The notes: generated from the letters alone by a model not told the origin. A stretch of DNA of 6,003 bases from JBGPJO01 sp964348535 (GCA_964348535.1 CAYGDB010000039.1:1-6003); one strand, 5' to 3'; shown: positions 1 through 5,374, counted from the stretch's first letter. A program made the numbers and translations.

Positions 1-52
1 TGGGGACCTTCACTTTACAAAAGTGTTGCTCTACCAACTGAGCTAAGGCGGC
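1..52 (-). tRNA. tRNA-Thr (anticodon UGU), 5' part only, cut by window edge
   Basis: Read on the minus strand this gives a canonical tRNA 5' half. There is a 7-nt acceptor strand GCCGCCT, then TA at positions 8-9, a D stem GCTC/GAGC closing an AGTTGGTA loop, and an anticodon arm ACACT-TTTGTAA-AGTGA whose loop carries UGU at positions 34-36, which reads threonine ACN codons. A 5-nt variable loop AGGTC and the first bases of the T stem (CCCA) follow before the window ends. The T loop, the 3' acceptor strand and any encoded CCA lie outside. The outermost anticodon-stem pair (27-43) is A-A, a mismatch; the other four pairs are Watson-Crick. It lies 25 bases downstream of a small membrane-protein gene on the same strand, so it may be co-transcribed with it, but I see no convincing promoter or terminator between them. 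Confidence 0.93.
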
Positions 53-77
53 TTAAATTAAATATTAAACAAAAATT

Positions 78-467
78 TTATTTAATAGTATCTTCCAAAC
101 TTTTCTTTTTGTCTTTAAAAGAAGACATTCTTTTAAGAAATTCAGAATTTGTGCCATTTGACGAGGAATCGGGTAAATACTTACCTCTGACCATTGAACC
201 GATTTTTGTATCCATTATTTTCCGCACCAAATATAGGATAAAAACTTTAATTTCAGATAAAATAAAAATCAAAAGAAGTTTTAAGGTGTGCCTATTGAGA
301 TATTTAAGGTATGAAAATAAAAGTTCTGATTTTTTTCTAAGAACTAAGTCAATTTTGTAACGATAGGCAGAAAACGGCTTTACGCCATGATTGAGCTCAA
401 ATATTTTCAACCCGAGCAAAACACTTATTCCGCCAAAAGAAATGAAAAATATTACAGTGGCAGGCAT
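78..467 (-). CDS. small hypothetical membrane protein (129 aa)
   Basis: I do not recognise a named family. The protein begins with a clear hydrophobic segment (residues about 4-23) ending in KIFEL, so it is probably anchored in the cytoplasmic membrane. A basic stretch (about 36-60) and a second hydrophobic or amphipathic segment (about 61-82, rich in Leu, Ile and Phe) follow. The tail after residue 95 is polar and highly charged (NSEFLKRMSSFKDKKKSLED) and is probably cytoplasmic. The ATG start gives an N-terminal anchor with no obvious alternative; upstream there is only a weak purine run (AGAGAG) about 12 bases away. It starts 45 bases after the tsf stop on the same strand with no hairpin between, so it may be the last gene of the rpsB-tsf transcript. 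Short membrane proteins of this shape (N-terminal helix, charged SEFLK-like tail) seem common in Patescibacteria, but that is recollection and not a search result. Overlapping plus-strand frames look like shadows. Confidence 0.66.
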   Translation of the reverse strand: MPATVIFFISFGGISVLLGLKIFELNHGVKPFSAYRYKIDLVLRKKSELLFSYLKYLNRHTLKLLLIFILSEIKVFILYLVRKIMDTKIGSMVRGKYLPDSSSNGTNSEFLKRMSSFKDKKKSLEDTIK

Positions 468-512
468 ATTTTTAGATTACTCTCTAAATTCCAAACTATT
501 AAAGAATACCAT

Positions 513-1091
513 TTAAACCGTCAATCGAACATATTTTGAAATCTCCACCCTTTCACCGAATTTCTGAACGGCTTCATCCACAAGGCCACCAACCGTTATT
601 TCAGGATTTTTTATATAAGGCTGTTGAAGAAGAACTTTGTCGCTAAAATAAGAAGCCAGTTTGCCTTCTAGTATTTTTTCTTTTAAATCTTCGGGCTTCC
701 CTTTAACCTCCTCGGCAAAAACATCTTTAGCGATTTGTTTCGCTTCAGGGGTAATATCATTGAGACTTAAATATTCAGGATTGGAAGCGGCTACATGCAT
801 GGCAATATCATAAGCCAATTTTCTAAATTCGTCATTTTTTGACACAAAGTCAGTTTCTGAAGAAAGCACGACCATGGCTCCCACAGCTTGGGTAGCGTGA
901 AGATAAGAAGCCACAACCCCGGCGCCAAGCTCCCTGTCTCCTTTTTTAGAAGCTATCTCGGAGCTTTTTTTTCTTAAAATCACAACCGCCTTTTCAAAGC
1001 TGCCATCAGCTTCTTCGAGAGCCTTCTTGCACTGCATGACAGAAACGCCTGTTTGATCACGCAACTTTTTAATTTCTTCAGTAGTTATCAT
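513..1091 (-). CDS. tsf: translation elongation factor Ts (EF-Ts), short form
   Basis: EF-Ts is the cytoplasmic guanine nucleotide exchange factor that regenerates EF-Tu-GTP. The N-terminal UBA-like domain (residues 1 to about 45) carries the family pattern LRDQTGVSVMQCKKALEEA. The core has SETDFVSKNDEF at about 78-89; Asp81 and Phe82 match the Asp-Phe pair that inserts into EF-Tu in the E. coli complex. The C-terminal part has LLQQPYIKNPEITVGGLVDE, typical of the family end. At 192 aa it is much shorter than E. coli EF-Ts (about 283) and close to the compact Thermus form (about 196), so it lacks part of the duplicated core. I start it at the ATG giving MITTEEIKKLRDQTG, which fits family N-termini; an in-frame TTG three codons upstream (position 1100) would add MKF. 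No Shine-Dalgarno is visible. It follows rpsB by 40 bases, the conserved rpsB-tsf pair, and is probably co-transcribed with it. Stop is TAA. Confidence 0.96.
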   Translation of the reverse strand: MITTEEIKKLRDQTGVSVMQCKKALEEADGSFEKAVVILRKKSSEIASKKGDRELGAGVVASYLHATQAVGAMVVLSSETDFVSKNDEFRKLAYDIAMHVAASNPEYLSLNDITPEAKQIAKDVFAEEVKGKPEDLKEKILEGKLASYFSDKVLLQQPYIKNPEITVGGLVDEAVQKFGERVEISKYVRLTV

Positions 1092-1131
1092 AAATTTCAA
1101 AGAAACATAAAATGAAACCGATTTTTAAAAT

Positions 1132-1902
1132 TTAGCTTAAAACGGGTGAATTTTTAATCTCGTCTGAAAGAACAGAAGGGTCGGCTTCAGATATTTCGCC
1201 ATTTTTGTAAGCCAAAACTATTTCGTGGACAAAGAATTCAATGCTTGCTCTCGCTGAATCGTTACCGGGAATGGCGTAATCAACCTCAGACAAATCACAA
1301 TCTGAATTTGAAAGGGCGATAACCGCTATGTTGAGCTGACGGGCTTCAGCAACCGCGATATGCTCTCGCTTTGAATCAACGACAAAAATAGCAGCCGGCA
1401 AAGATTTCATTGAAACAATACCGCCGAATTTTTCTTCAAGAGTTATTATTTCACGGTCAATAAGAAGACGTTCTTTTTTGGTATATTTTGAAAGTTCTCC
1501 ACGTTCTTTTTCCAAAAGAAGACCCTCAAGTTTTGAAATTCTCTTTTTTATTTCAGAAAAATTTGTCAGAGCTCCTCCAATAAAACGTCCGGAAACATAA
1601 GGCTGATGAATCGCTTCAGCGCCTTTTTTTATCGCCTCTTTAGCTTCATTTTTGCCAGAAATAAAAAGAATCTGCTTTCTGGCTTGGGCAATGCTATGAA
1701 CAAATTCTTTGGCTTTTTCAAGAGACTCGTTAATTTTTTCAAGATCAAAAATCTCAACTCTGGCTTTTGAACCGAAAATATACTTGCTTGCCGTGGGATG
1801 TCTCCTTGATTTGCTGTAAGCAAAATGAGCCCCCACCCTGAAAAGCTCATCAAAACGCGGGTTGTTTTCCAAAGTTATTTCTGCTTCTTCTGTGTTTTGC
1901 AT
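1132..1902 (-). CDS. rpsB: 30S ribosomal protein uS2
   Basis: uS2 binds the 30S body near the head junction and in many bacteria helps dock bS1. The sequence (256 aa) follows the family throughout: VGAHFAYSKSRRHP at 23-36 with conserved His26, IFDLEK (51-56, E. coli INLEK), SGRFIGGALTNF (104-115, E. coli RWLGGMLTNW), LTKKE-like YTKKERL (140-146), the signature LPAAIFVVDSKREHIAVAEA (168-187), and IPGNDSA (211-217). Residues 232-256 form a short acidic extension without a recognised domain. The ATG at 1902 is the only plausible start; no Met follows until residue 165. The bases before it (CTCTCCTA) are not a Shine-Dalgarno. A sigma70-like -10 element lies exactly 6 bases before the ATG, which would make the mRNA leaderless. 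It sits 60 bases after prfA and 40 before tsf. Stop is TAA. Confidence 0.97.
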   Translation of the reverse strand: MQNTEEAEITLENNPRFDELFRVGAHFAYSKSRRHPTASKYIFGSKARVEIFDLEKINESLEKAKEFVHSIAQARKQILFISGKNEAKEAIKKGAEAIHQPYVSGRFIGGALTNFSEIKKRISKLEGLLLEKERGELSKYTKKERLLIDREIITLEEKFGGIVSMKSLPAAIFVVDSKREHIAVAEARQLNIAVIALSNSDCDLSEVDYAIPGNDSARASIEFFVHEIVLAYKNGEISEADPSVLSDEIKNSPVLS

Positions 1903-1908
1903 TAGGAG

Positions 1909-1937
1909 AGTCTAGCAAAAGAAGACCCAAAACGCAA
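1909..1937 (-). promoter_or_regulatory. candidate promoter of rpsB-tsf, predicted leaderless
   Basis: On the minus strand, TTGCGT (1937-1932, 3 of 6 to the -35 consensus) is followed by a 17-base spacer and TAGACT (1914-1909, 4 of 6 to the -10). The -10 is preceded by TGC, an extended -10 signature. Counting from the -10, the first transcribed base falls on the A of the rpsB ATG. Matches of this quality can arise by chance in AT-rich DNA; the exact spacing and lack of any Shine-Dalgarno at rpsB are what make it credible. Confidence 0.5.
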
Positions 1938-1948
1938 TGGTTCGGGGT

Positions 1949-1968
1949 TATCAAACAAACTATCAAAC
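1949..1968 (-). repeat. short direct repeat (GTTTGATA, 12-base period) over the prfA stop
   Basis: GTTTGATA occurs at 1968-1961 and again at 1956-1949 on the minus strand, 12 bases apart and therefore in the same reading frame. The result is a run of in-frame codons TGA TAG TTT GTT TGA TAA at the end of prfA, i.e. four stop codons within six codons. It looks like a small tandem duplication or a selected back-up stop cluster. Confidence 0.7.
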
Positions 1969-2925
1969 AGGCACTTCACTGAAACTAAGTAAAATTTCTT
2001 CAATATTTCCAGCCATTATTTTCGGCAGGTTGTGCCAAGATTTTTTCAAACGATGGTCGGTAAGACGGTCTTGAGGAAAGTTGTAAGTCCTAATTTTTTC
2101 AGAGCGATCGCCTGAACCTATTTGCCCCTTCCTCTCCGCTCCAAGCTTTTTTGCTTCTTCCTCCTCTTTGGCCGCTTGAAGTTTGGCAAGAAGAATGGCC
2201 ATGGCTTTATCGCGGTTTTTTTGTTGGCTACGTTCAGAGGTGCATCTTACGTCAATCCCCGTAGGTTTGTGTATAAGCCTTACAGCCGTTTCCACCTTGT
2301 TAACGTTTTGACCCCCTGCGCCACCCGAGCGAGAAAATTCCATTTCTAAATCGGCCGGATTGATTTCAAAAGCGCTTTTTTTCAAAATTGGAAGAATGGC
2401 GACGGAGGCGGTTGAAGTATGAATCCTGCCCATCTTCTCTGTCGCTGGCGTTCTTTGAACACGATGAACTCCTGTTTCATAACGAAGAAAATTGTAAACA
2501 TCTTTACCCGTTATTTCCACTGAAACTTCTTTATACCCGCCGACCGAACTTTTAGATTCATTAAGAATTCTATTATTCCAACCTTTTTGGTCAGCATAGC
2601 GTTGATACATTTCGGCAAGCTCATAAGCAAAAAGGGACGCTTCGTCCCCTCCTGTGCCGGCTCTAACTTCAAGAATTATTTCATTGGTAAAACCGCCGGC
2701 ATCTTCATCTTTATTTTCCATAATTTCCTCCATCTGTCTCTCAAGCTCGTCCTTTTGCTGTTTTATTTTTGAAAGCTCTTCCACCCCAAGCTCTTTTAAA
2801 GTCGGGTCGCGTTCAAGCATCGAAAGAAGTTGTCCTTCTTCCCCAACCAATCTCTCATAACTCTCGGCAAGATACTGGGTTCGATGGTCTTTTTTATAGA
2901 CGTTTAGGTCAATCATACGTGTCAA
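1963..2925 (-). CDS. prfA: peptide chain release factor 1 (RF1), short N-terminal form
   Basis: RF1 recognises UAA and UAG in the ribosomal A site and triggers peptidyl-tRNA hydrolysis. The decoding tripeptide of RF1 (PxT) is present as PAT at residues 160-162 in HRVQRTPATEKMGRIHTS; RF2 would have SPF. The catalytic GGQ is at 204-206 in SGGAGGQNVNK. Other conserved blocks are VRAGTGGDEA (87-96) and GSGDRSEKIRTYNFPQDR (270-287). At 320 aa it is about 40 shorter than E. coli RF1, the loss being in the N-terminal domain 1. The start is uncertain: a TTG at 2925 has GGTGAG at ideal distance, while an ATG three codons later (2916) is 14 bases from it; I prefer the TTG. It lies 40 bases after rpmE, probably in the same transcript. 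Its own stop is TGA, which RF1 does not read, followed by a cluster of further in-frame stops. Confidence 0.96.
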   Translation of the reverse strand: MTRMIDLNVYKKDHRTQYLAESYERLVGEEGQLLSMLERDPTLKELGVEELSKIKQQKDELERQMEEIMENKDEDAGGFTNEIILEVRAGTGGDEASLFAYELAEMYQRYADQKGWNNRILNESKSSVGGYKEVSVEITGKDVYNFLRYETGVHRVQRTPATEKMGRIHTSTASVAILPILKKSAFEINPADLEMEFSRSGGAGGQNVNKVETAVRLIHKPTGIDVRCTSERSQQKNRDKAMAILLAKLQAAKEEEEAKKLGAERKGQIGSGDRSEKIRTYNFPQDRLTDHRLKKSWHNLPKIMAGNIEEILLSFSEVPV

Positions 2926-2930
2926 AAAAT

Positions 2931-2937
2931 CTCACCC
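2931..2937 (-). promoter_or_regulatory. ribosome binding site of prfA (GGGTGAG), deciding a TTG start
   Basis: GGTGA is complementary to the UCACC part of the usual 16S rRNA 3' tail. It ends 5-6 bases before the TTG at 2925, the expected spacing for this portion of the Shine-Dalgarno, but about 14 bases before the ATG at 2916. It is the only clear Shine-Dalgarno I see in the window and it sits in front of a gene internal to a presumed operon. Confidence 0.6.
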
Positions 2938-2965
2938 GCTTAAAGGACAAGGTTCAAAGAAAATC

Positions 2966-3202
2966 TTATTTTTTCTTTGTAGAATTTTTAGGAATTTCTG
3001 TAGCGGCTTGCCGACGAGCTTTAAAGCGTTCTACTCTACCCGCGGTATCAATCACTTTGTCCATACCGGTATAAAATGGGTGGCACTGACTACAGATTTC
3101 AACGTTAAGCTTTTCCATAGTTGAACCAACAACAAAAGAAGCGCCACATACGCATGTCGCCTTGGCTTTATTGTAATATTTGGGATGTATGTCTGTTTTC
3201 AT
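2966..3202 (-). CDS. rpmE: 50S ribosomal protein bL31, zinc-binding (C+) type
   Basis: bL31 bridges the central protuberance of the 50S subunit to the 30S head. The protein is 78 aa and starts MKTDIHPKYYNKAKATC, as in typical L31 proteins. Four cysteines arranged C17-V-C19 and C37-SQ-C40 form the zinc site of the C+ type, and CSQCHPFYTGMDKVIDTAGRVERF is the family signature. The tail after about residue 62 is basic and lysine-rich (KARRQAATEIPKNSTKKK), as expected for an rRNA-binding extension. The ATG at 3202 matches family N-termini; no Shine-Dalgarno precedes it. A candidate promoter upstream would leave only about 4 untranslated bases. The rpmE-prfA neighbourhood is common in bacteria. 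The stop TAA lies 40 bases before prfA with no hairpin between, so the two are probably co-transcribed. Confidence 0.97.
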   Translation of the reverse strand: MKTDIHPKYYNKAKATCVCGASFVVGSTMEKLNVEICSQCHPFYTGMDKVIDTAGRVERFKARRQAATEIPKNSTKKK

Positions 3203-3212
3203 ATATGTTGAG

Positions 3213-3240
3213 AATTTAGCACAGATAGATAAATTTGCAA
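3213..3240 (-). promoter_or_regulatory. candidate promoter of rpmE-prfA with a near-zero 5' leader
   Basis: On the minus strand, TTGCAA (3240-3235, 4 of 6) is followed by a 16-base spacer and TAAATT (3218-3213, 4 of 6) preceded by TGC, an extended -10. The predicted first transcribed base is the A at 3206, leaving AUAU before the AUG at 3202. Each element is only a moderate match, so this is a candidate only. Confidence 0.42.
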
Positions 3241-3256
3241 ACCACGAATAGGCAAC

Positions 3257-4573
3257 CTATCCTTTTATAATATCAATCTGTTTTTGATAATAATCAGCCA
3301 AATCCATCACTTCGTTGCCATAAAAAGCATAAGCCGGCTTTGTGGCGTTTTTCCATCCGGCAAGATACCGAAGGGCGGCAAGCCTCTCGGCATCCCTCGT
3401 CCCCTTGCCTGCGCCATTATCTTTCAGAAGAATAGCGGAAGCAAAAAAAGCGTCTCTCGGATCCCAAGGATTGGGAGCATGACCGACTACGGAAGCAATT
3501 TTATCTTCGTAAATAATCCAAGTCGAAGGAATAAATTGGGCAGGACCCATTGCCCCTCCCCACCCATACCAAGCCTTTTTTGAAACAGGGAGGTTGTCCG
3601 GATTTAGACCAAGTCTAGCGGCGATTTTTGCAAAAACAGGCTGATCACGAGTGGGGTGCATGTCTTTTTTCCAATTCCCTGTTCCAACATTTTCACCAAG
3701 ATTTGATTCTTCAGCTATAATGCCCAAAATAAAAGCGGGCCGTAACCCCGTTTTTTCTCCGGCTTCTTTTGCGTATTGGTAAGCTTTTTCAAAAGGAATA
3801 GCCCCGGTGCCGGTCAAAGAGAAGAGCGCTGTCCTGATAGCGGCGGCGCTTTTTTCTTTATCAGCCAAAATCTGCTGATAGACTTTCTCTTGTCCTTTCG
3901 TGGCTTTTAAAAGATTTTTCTTTTCGGCTTCCTGTTTTTCTATGGTTTTCTTTTGAAGGTCCTGAATACGGCGAAGTCCCAGCTCTTCAGCGTGCTTTTC
4001 TTCAAGGGCTTCTTTTTGTTCTTTTGTCTGGTCGCGGTTTTCACCTATATCCGCGAATGATTTTTGAAGTTCCGCTTGTATGGAATCGAAAGAATCAAGG
4101 TCAATAAAAAAGTCAGAAATTGTTTTGTCGCTAAGAACGAATTCAGTCATTGAGTAAGAGTCAAGTTCATTTATCTTTCTCAACAGTTGGGACAACGATT
4201 CTTTTTCTCTCTCCAACTTTTCATCAAGTTGCCCTATTTTTTTTTGCTTGCCACCGATATCTGAAGATAGTTTCTGTATGCTCAAATCTCTGGCTCTTAT
4301 GGCAAGTTTTGCTTCTTTTATTTGGGCATTTAAAATATCGACATCACGCTGAAAAGATGCCGACTCGCGACGTTTTGAATCAAGAATTTGTCTTTGAGCG
4401 GCTATTTGGTTTTCAAGCCCTTTGAGCTCTTGTTCAAGTTCGGCCCTCCTTGAAGAAGAAACGCCACCGACACTCTCGGCTTCGGCAATTTGAAAAGTTA
4501 TATTTATACTCGCCAAAATTAGGGTGAAGAGTATAACTAAAATTTTAAAGAATTTTTTATTTAAGCCATCCAT
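3257..4573 (-). CDS. secreted coiled-coil protein with C-terminal lytic transglycosylase domain
   Basis: Predicted exported peptidoglycan-cleaving enzyme (438 aa). Residues 1 to about 32 form a signal peptide: basic KK, hydrophobic ILVILFTLILASI, then an AEA site; the same segment could instead remain as an anchor. Residues about 41-250 are heptad-rich, charged coiled coil. Inside it, TISDFFIDLDSFDSI (151-165) matches the SxSDFLxRLxxLxxI-like motif between the helices of the PcsB/CwlO/EnvC coiled-coil family, whose members are division-linked hydrolases or hydrolase activators. Residues about 260-438 resemble MltB/SLT_2 lytic transglycosylases: ILGIIAEESNLGENVGTG (283-298) with likely catalytic Glu289, and GGAMGPAQFIPSTW (339-352). 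Such enzymes cleave the MurNAc-GlcNAc bond to 1,6-anhydro products. The Glu assignment is by analogy. It is a single gene between rplY and rpmE; no clear promoter or Shine-Dalgarno precedes the ATG, only a long T-rich tract behind the rplY terminator. Stop is TAG. Confidence 0.85.
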   Translation of the reverse strand: MDGLNKKFFKILVILFTLILASINITFQIAEAESVGGVSSSRRAELEQELKGLENQIAAQRQILDSKRRESASFQRDVDILNAQIKEAKLAIRARDLSIQKLSSDIGGKQKKIGQLDEKLEREKESLSQLLRKINELDSYSMTEFVLSDKTISDFFIDLDSFDSIQAELQKSFADIGENRDQTKEQKEALEEKHAEELGLRRIQDLQKKTIEKQEAEKKNLLKATKGQEKVYQQILADKEKSAAAIRTALFSLTGTGAIPFEKAYQYAKEAGEKTGLRPAFILGIIAEESNLGENVGTGNWKKDMHPTRDQPVFAKIAARLGLNPDNLPVSKKAWYGWGGAMGPAQFIPSTWIIYEDKIASVVGHAPNPWDPRDAFFASAILLKDNGAGKGTRDAERLAALRYLAGWKNATKPAYAFYGNEVMDLADYYQKQIDIIKG

Positions 4574-4602
4574 AAAAAATAAAAGAAAAACAAAAGAAAA
4601 AT

Positions 4603-4629
4603 AAAAACGAACCGTGGAGGCTCGTTTTT
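4603..4629 (-). terminator. intrinsic terminator of rplY
   Basis: Five bases past the rplY stop, the minus strand forms AAAAACGAGCC / GGTTCGTTTTT, an 11-bp stem with one G-U pair around a 5-base loop (TCCAC). The 3' arm runs into a long T-rich tract (about 4607-4574), as expected of a Rho-independent terminator. The outer A-T pairs also make the hairpin nearly symmetrical, but nothing on the plus strand needs a terminator here. Confidence 0.82.
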
Positions 4630-4633
4630 TATC

Positions 4634-5272
4634 CTATTCCTCCGAGCTTTCGCCAACCTCTTCCTTTTTACCTTTCTTTTCAACTTCAATGGCCGACAGG
4701 TCTATTGGCGCTACTTCCTCATCTTTTTCTTCCTTTGGAGCGGAAACGGCGGCAACAACCTCCTCGGATTCTTCAAGGGATGAAACACCGGTTGGAAGTA
4801 TCACATCCTTAACGTGAATTTTACTGTCGAAATCAACAAGTCCTTCTATATTAACAATAATTGAGTGCGGAAGATTTTTGGGGAGCGACTCTATCTTCAT
4901 TTCATGCAAAACTTTAACGAGAATTCCCCCGAGATTTTTAACAGCCGGAGAAATGCCCTCAAAGTGGATAGGAACGGAAACCTCGACTTTCTTACCCGCC
5001 TCAATAACATAAAAATCAGCATGGCGAGGCTCGCCCTTTATAGGGTCAAAGTCTATTCGGTGAATCAAAGCTTCAATTTTTTTACCCTCTCCCAACAGAA
5101 CAACCACAGAAGACTCTCCCGCTTCCTTTAAAACCTTCTTAAAAGCCAATTTTGAAAGAGTAATAGGGGTTGATACCTCTTTAAAGCCGTAATATACGGC
5201 TGGCATAAAGTCCAATGGCATATTCTTGCGTTTGCCAGTAACAATCCTTTTTTCTATATCCAATGTAAGCAT
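4634..5272 (-). CDS. rplY: 50S ribosomal protein bL25, CTC/TL5 type with acidic tail
   Basis: bL25 binds 5S rRNA in the central protuberance. The protein (212 aa) has the two-domain CTC/TL5 layout rather than the short E. coli form (about 94 aa). The N-terminal 5S-binding domain (1 to about 90) includes MPAVYYGF at 23-30 and the hallmark HRIDFDPIKGEPRHADFYVI at 71-90. The C-terminal beta domain (about 95-175) includes VPIHFEGISPAVKNLGGIL and VKDVILPTGV. A low-complexity Glu/Lys-rich tail after about 178 (KEEKDEEV...KKGKKEEVGESSEE) is typical of this type and probably disordered. The ATG at 5272 is the natural start. The bases before it can be read either as a -10 element giving a leaderless mRNA or as a weak AGGA Shine-Dalgarno 7 bases away. 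It is followed immediately by an intrinsic terminator, so it looks monocistronic. Stop is TAG. Confidence 0.96.
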   Translation of the reverse strand: MLTLDIEKRIVTGKRKNMPLDFMPAVYYGFKEVSTPITLSKLAFKKVLKEAGESSVVVLLGEGKKIEALIHRIDFDPIKGEPRHADFYVIEAGKKVEVSVPIHFEGISPAVKNLGGILVKVLHEMKIESLPKNLPHSIIVNIEGLVDFDSKIHVKDVILPTGVSSLEESEEVVAAVSAPKEEKDEEVAPIDLSAIEVEKKGKKEEVGESSEE

Positions 5273-5278
5273 TTCAAA

Positions 5279-5307
5279 ATCCTACACTAAATCAAACCAA
5301 AAATCAA
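5279..5307 (-). promoter_or_regulatory. candidate promoter of rplY, predicted leaderless
   Basis: On the minus strand, TTGATT (5307-5302, 4 of 6) is followed by a 17-base spacer and TAGGAT (5284-5279, 4 of 6). The -10 ends exactly 6 bases before the rplY ATG, so the first transcribed base would be the A of ATG. The same bases contain AGGA with a 7-base spacing to the ATG, so a Shine-Dalgarno in a longer leader is a real alternative. Confidence 0.45.
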
Positions 5308-5333
5308 ACACATTTAAGCACTTCTCCCACTGG

Positions 5334-5360
5334 TCACTTGGCGATGAAACCGCCAAGTGA
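5334..5360 (-). terminator. perfect 10-bp hairpin after the 5375-5902 gene, terminator-like but without a U-tract
   Basis: TCACTTGGCG (5334-5343) and CGCCAAGTGA (5351-5360) are exact inverted copies separated by 7 bases. The hairpin lies 14 bases past the stop of the upstream membrane-protein gene and about 27 bases before the rplY -35, so its place suits transcription termination or mRNA 3'-end protection. On the minus strand it is followed by CCAGTGGGAG rather than a run of T, so it is not a canonical Rho-independent terminator. A protein-binding operator for rplY is another possibility. Confidence 0.5.
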
Positions 5361-5374
5361 TATTTTGCACAAAA

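Noticed and set aside
53..77. Possible tRNA-Thr promoter in the AT-rich gap upstream of the tRNA
   Set aside because: Several TAATAT-like hexamers exist, but none has a matching -35 at 16-18 bases.
109..360. Plus-strand reading frame opposite the small membrane protein (and similar plus-strand frames at 2122, 2587, 2654, 2769, 3284, 4150, 4614, 4865)
   Set aside because: All lie antisense to genes on the minus strand, show no family motifs and no start signals. They are shadow frames.
477..512. An 11-codon reading frame (ATG GTA TTC ... TAA) immediately after the tsf stop
   Set aside because: No ribosome binding site and too short to separate from chance; nothing else supports translation.
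1092..1131. Possible separate promoter for tsf (TATGTT before the start)
   Set aside because: No matching -35, and the conserved rpsB-tsf pairing with a 40-base gap makes co-transcription the simpler reading.
1629..1853. Minus-strand 74-codon frame inside rpsB
   Set aside because: It lies in another frame within an unmistakable uS2 gene and has no recognisable features.
1925..1948. Possible weak hairpin (ACCC...GGGT) with a T-rich tail between prfA and rpsB
   Set aside because: Only four outer pairs hold before a C-T mismatch and a G-U pair, the loop is 8 bases, and the tail is broken by C and G. It also overlaps the better-supported rpsB promoter spacer.
3248..3260. ATAGG-CAA-CCTAT hairpin over the stop codon of the transglycosylase gene
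   Set aside because: Five pairs with a 3-base loop, mostly weak outer pairs, no T run on the minus strand (TCGTGG follows). Too small to call a terminator.
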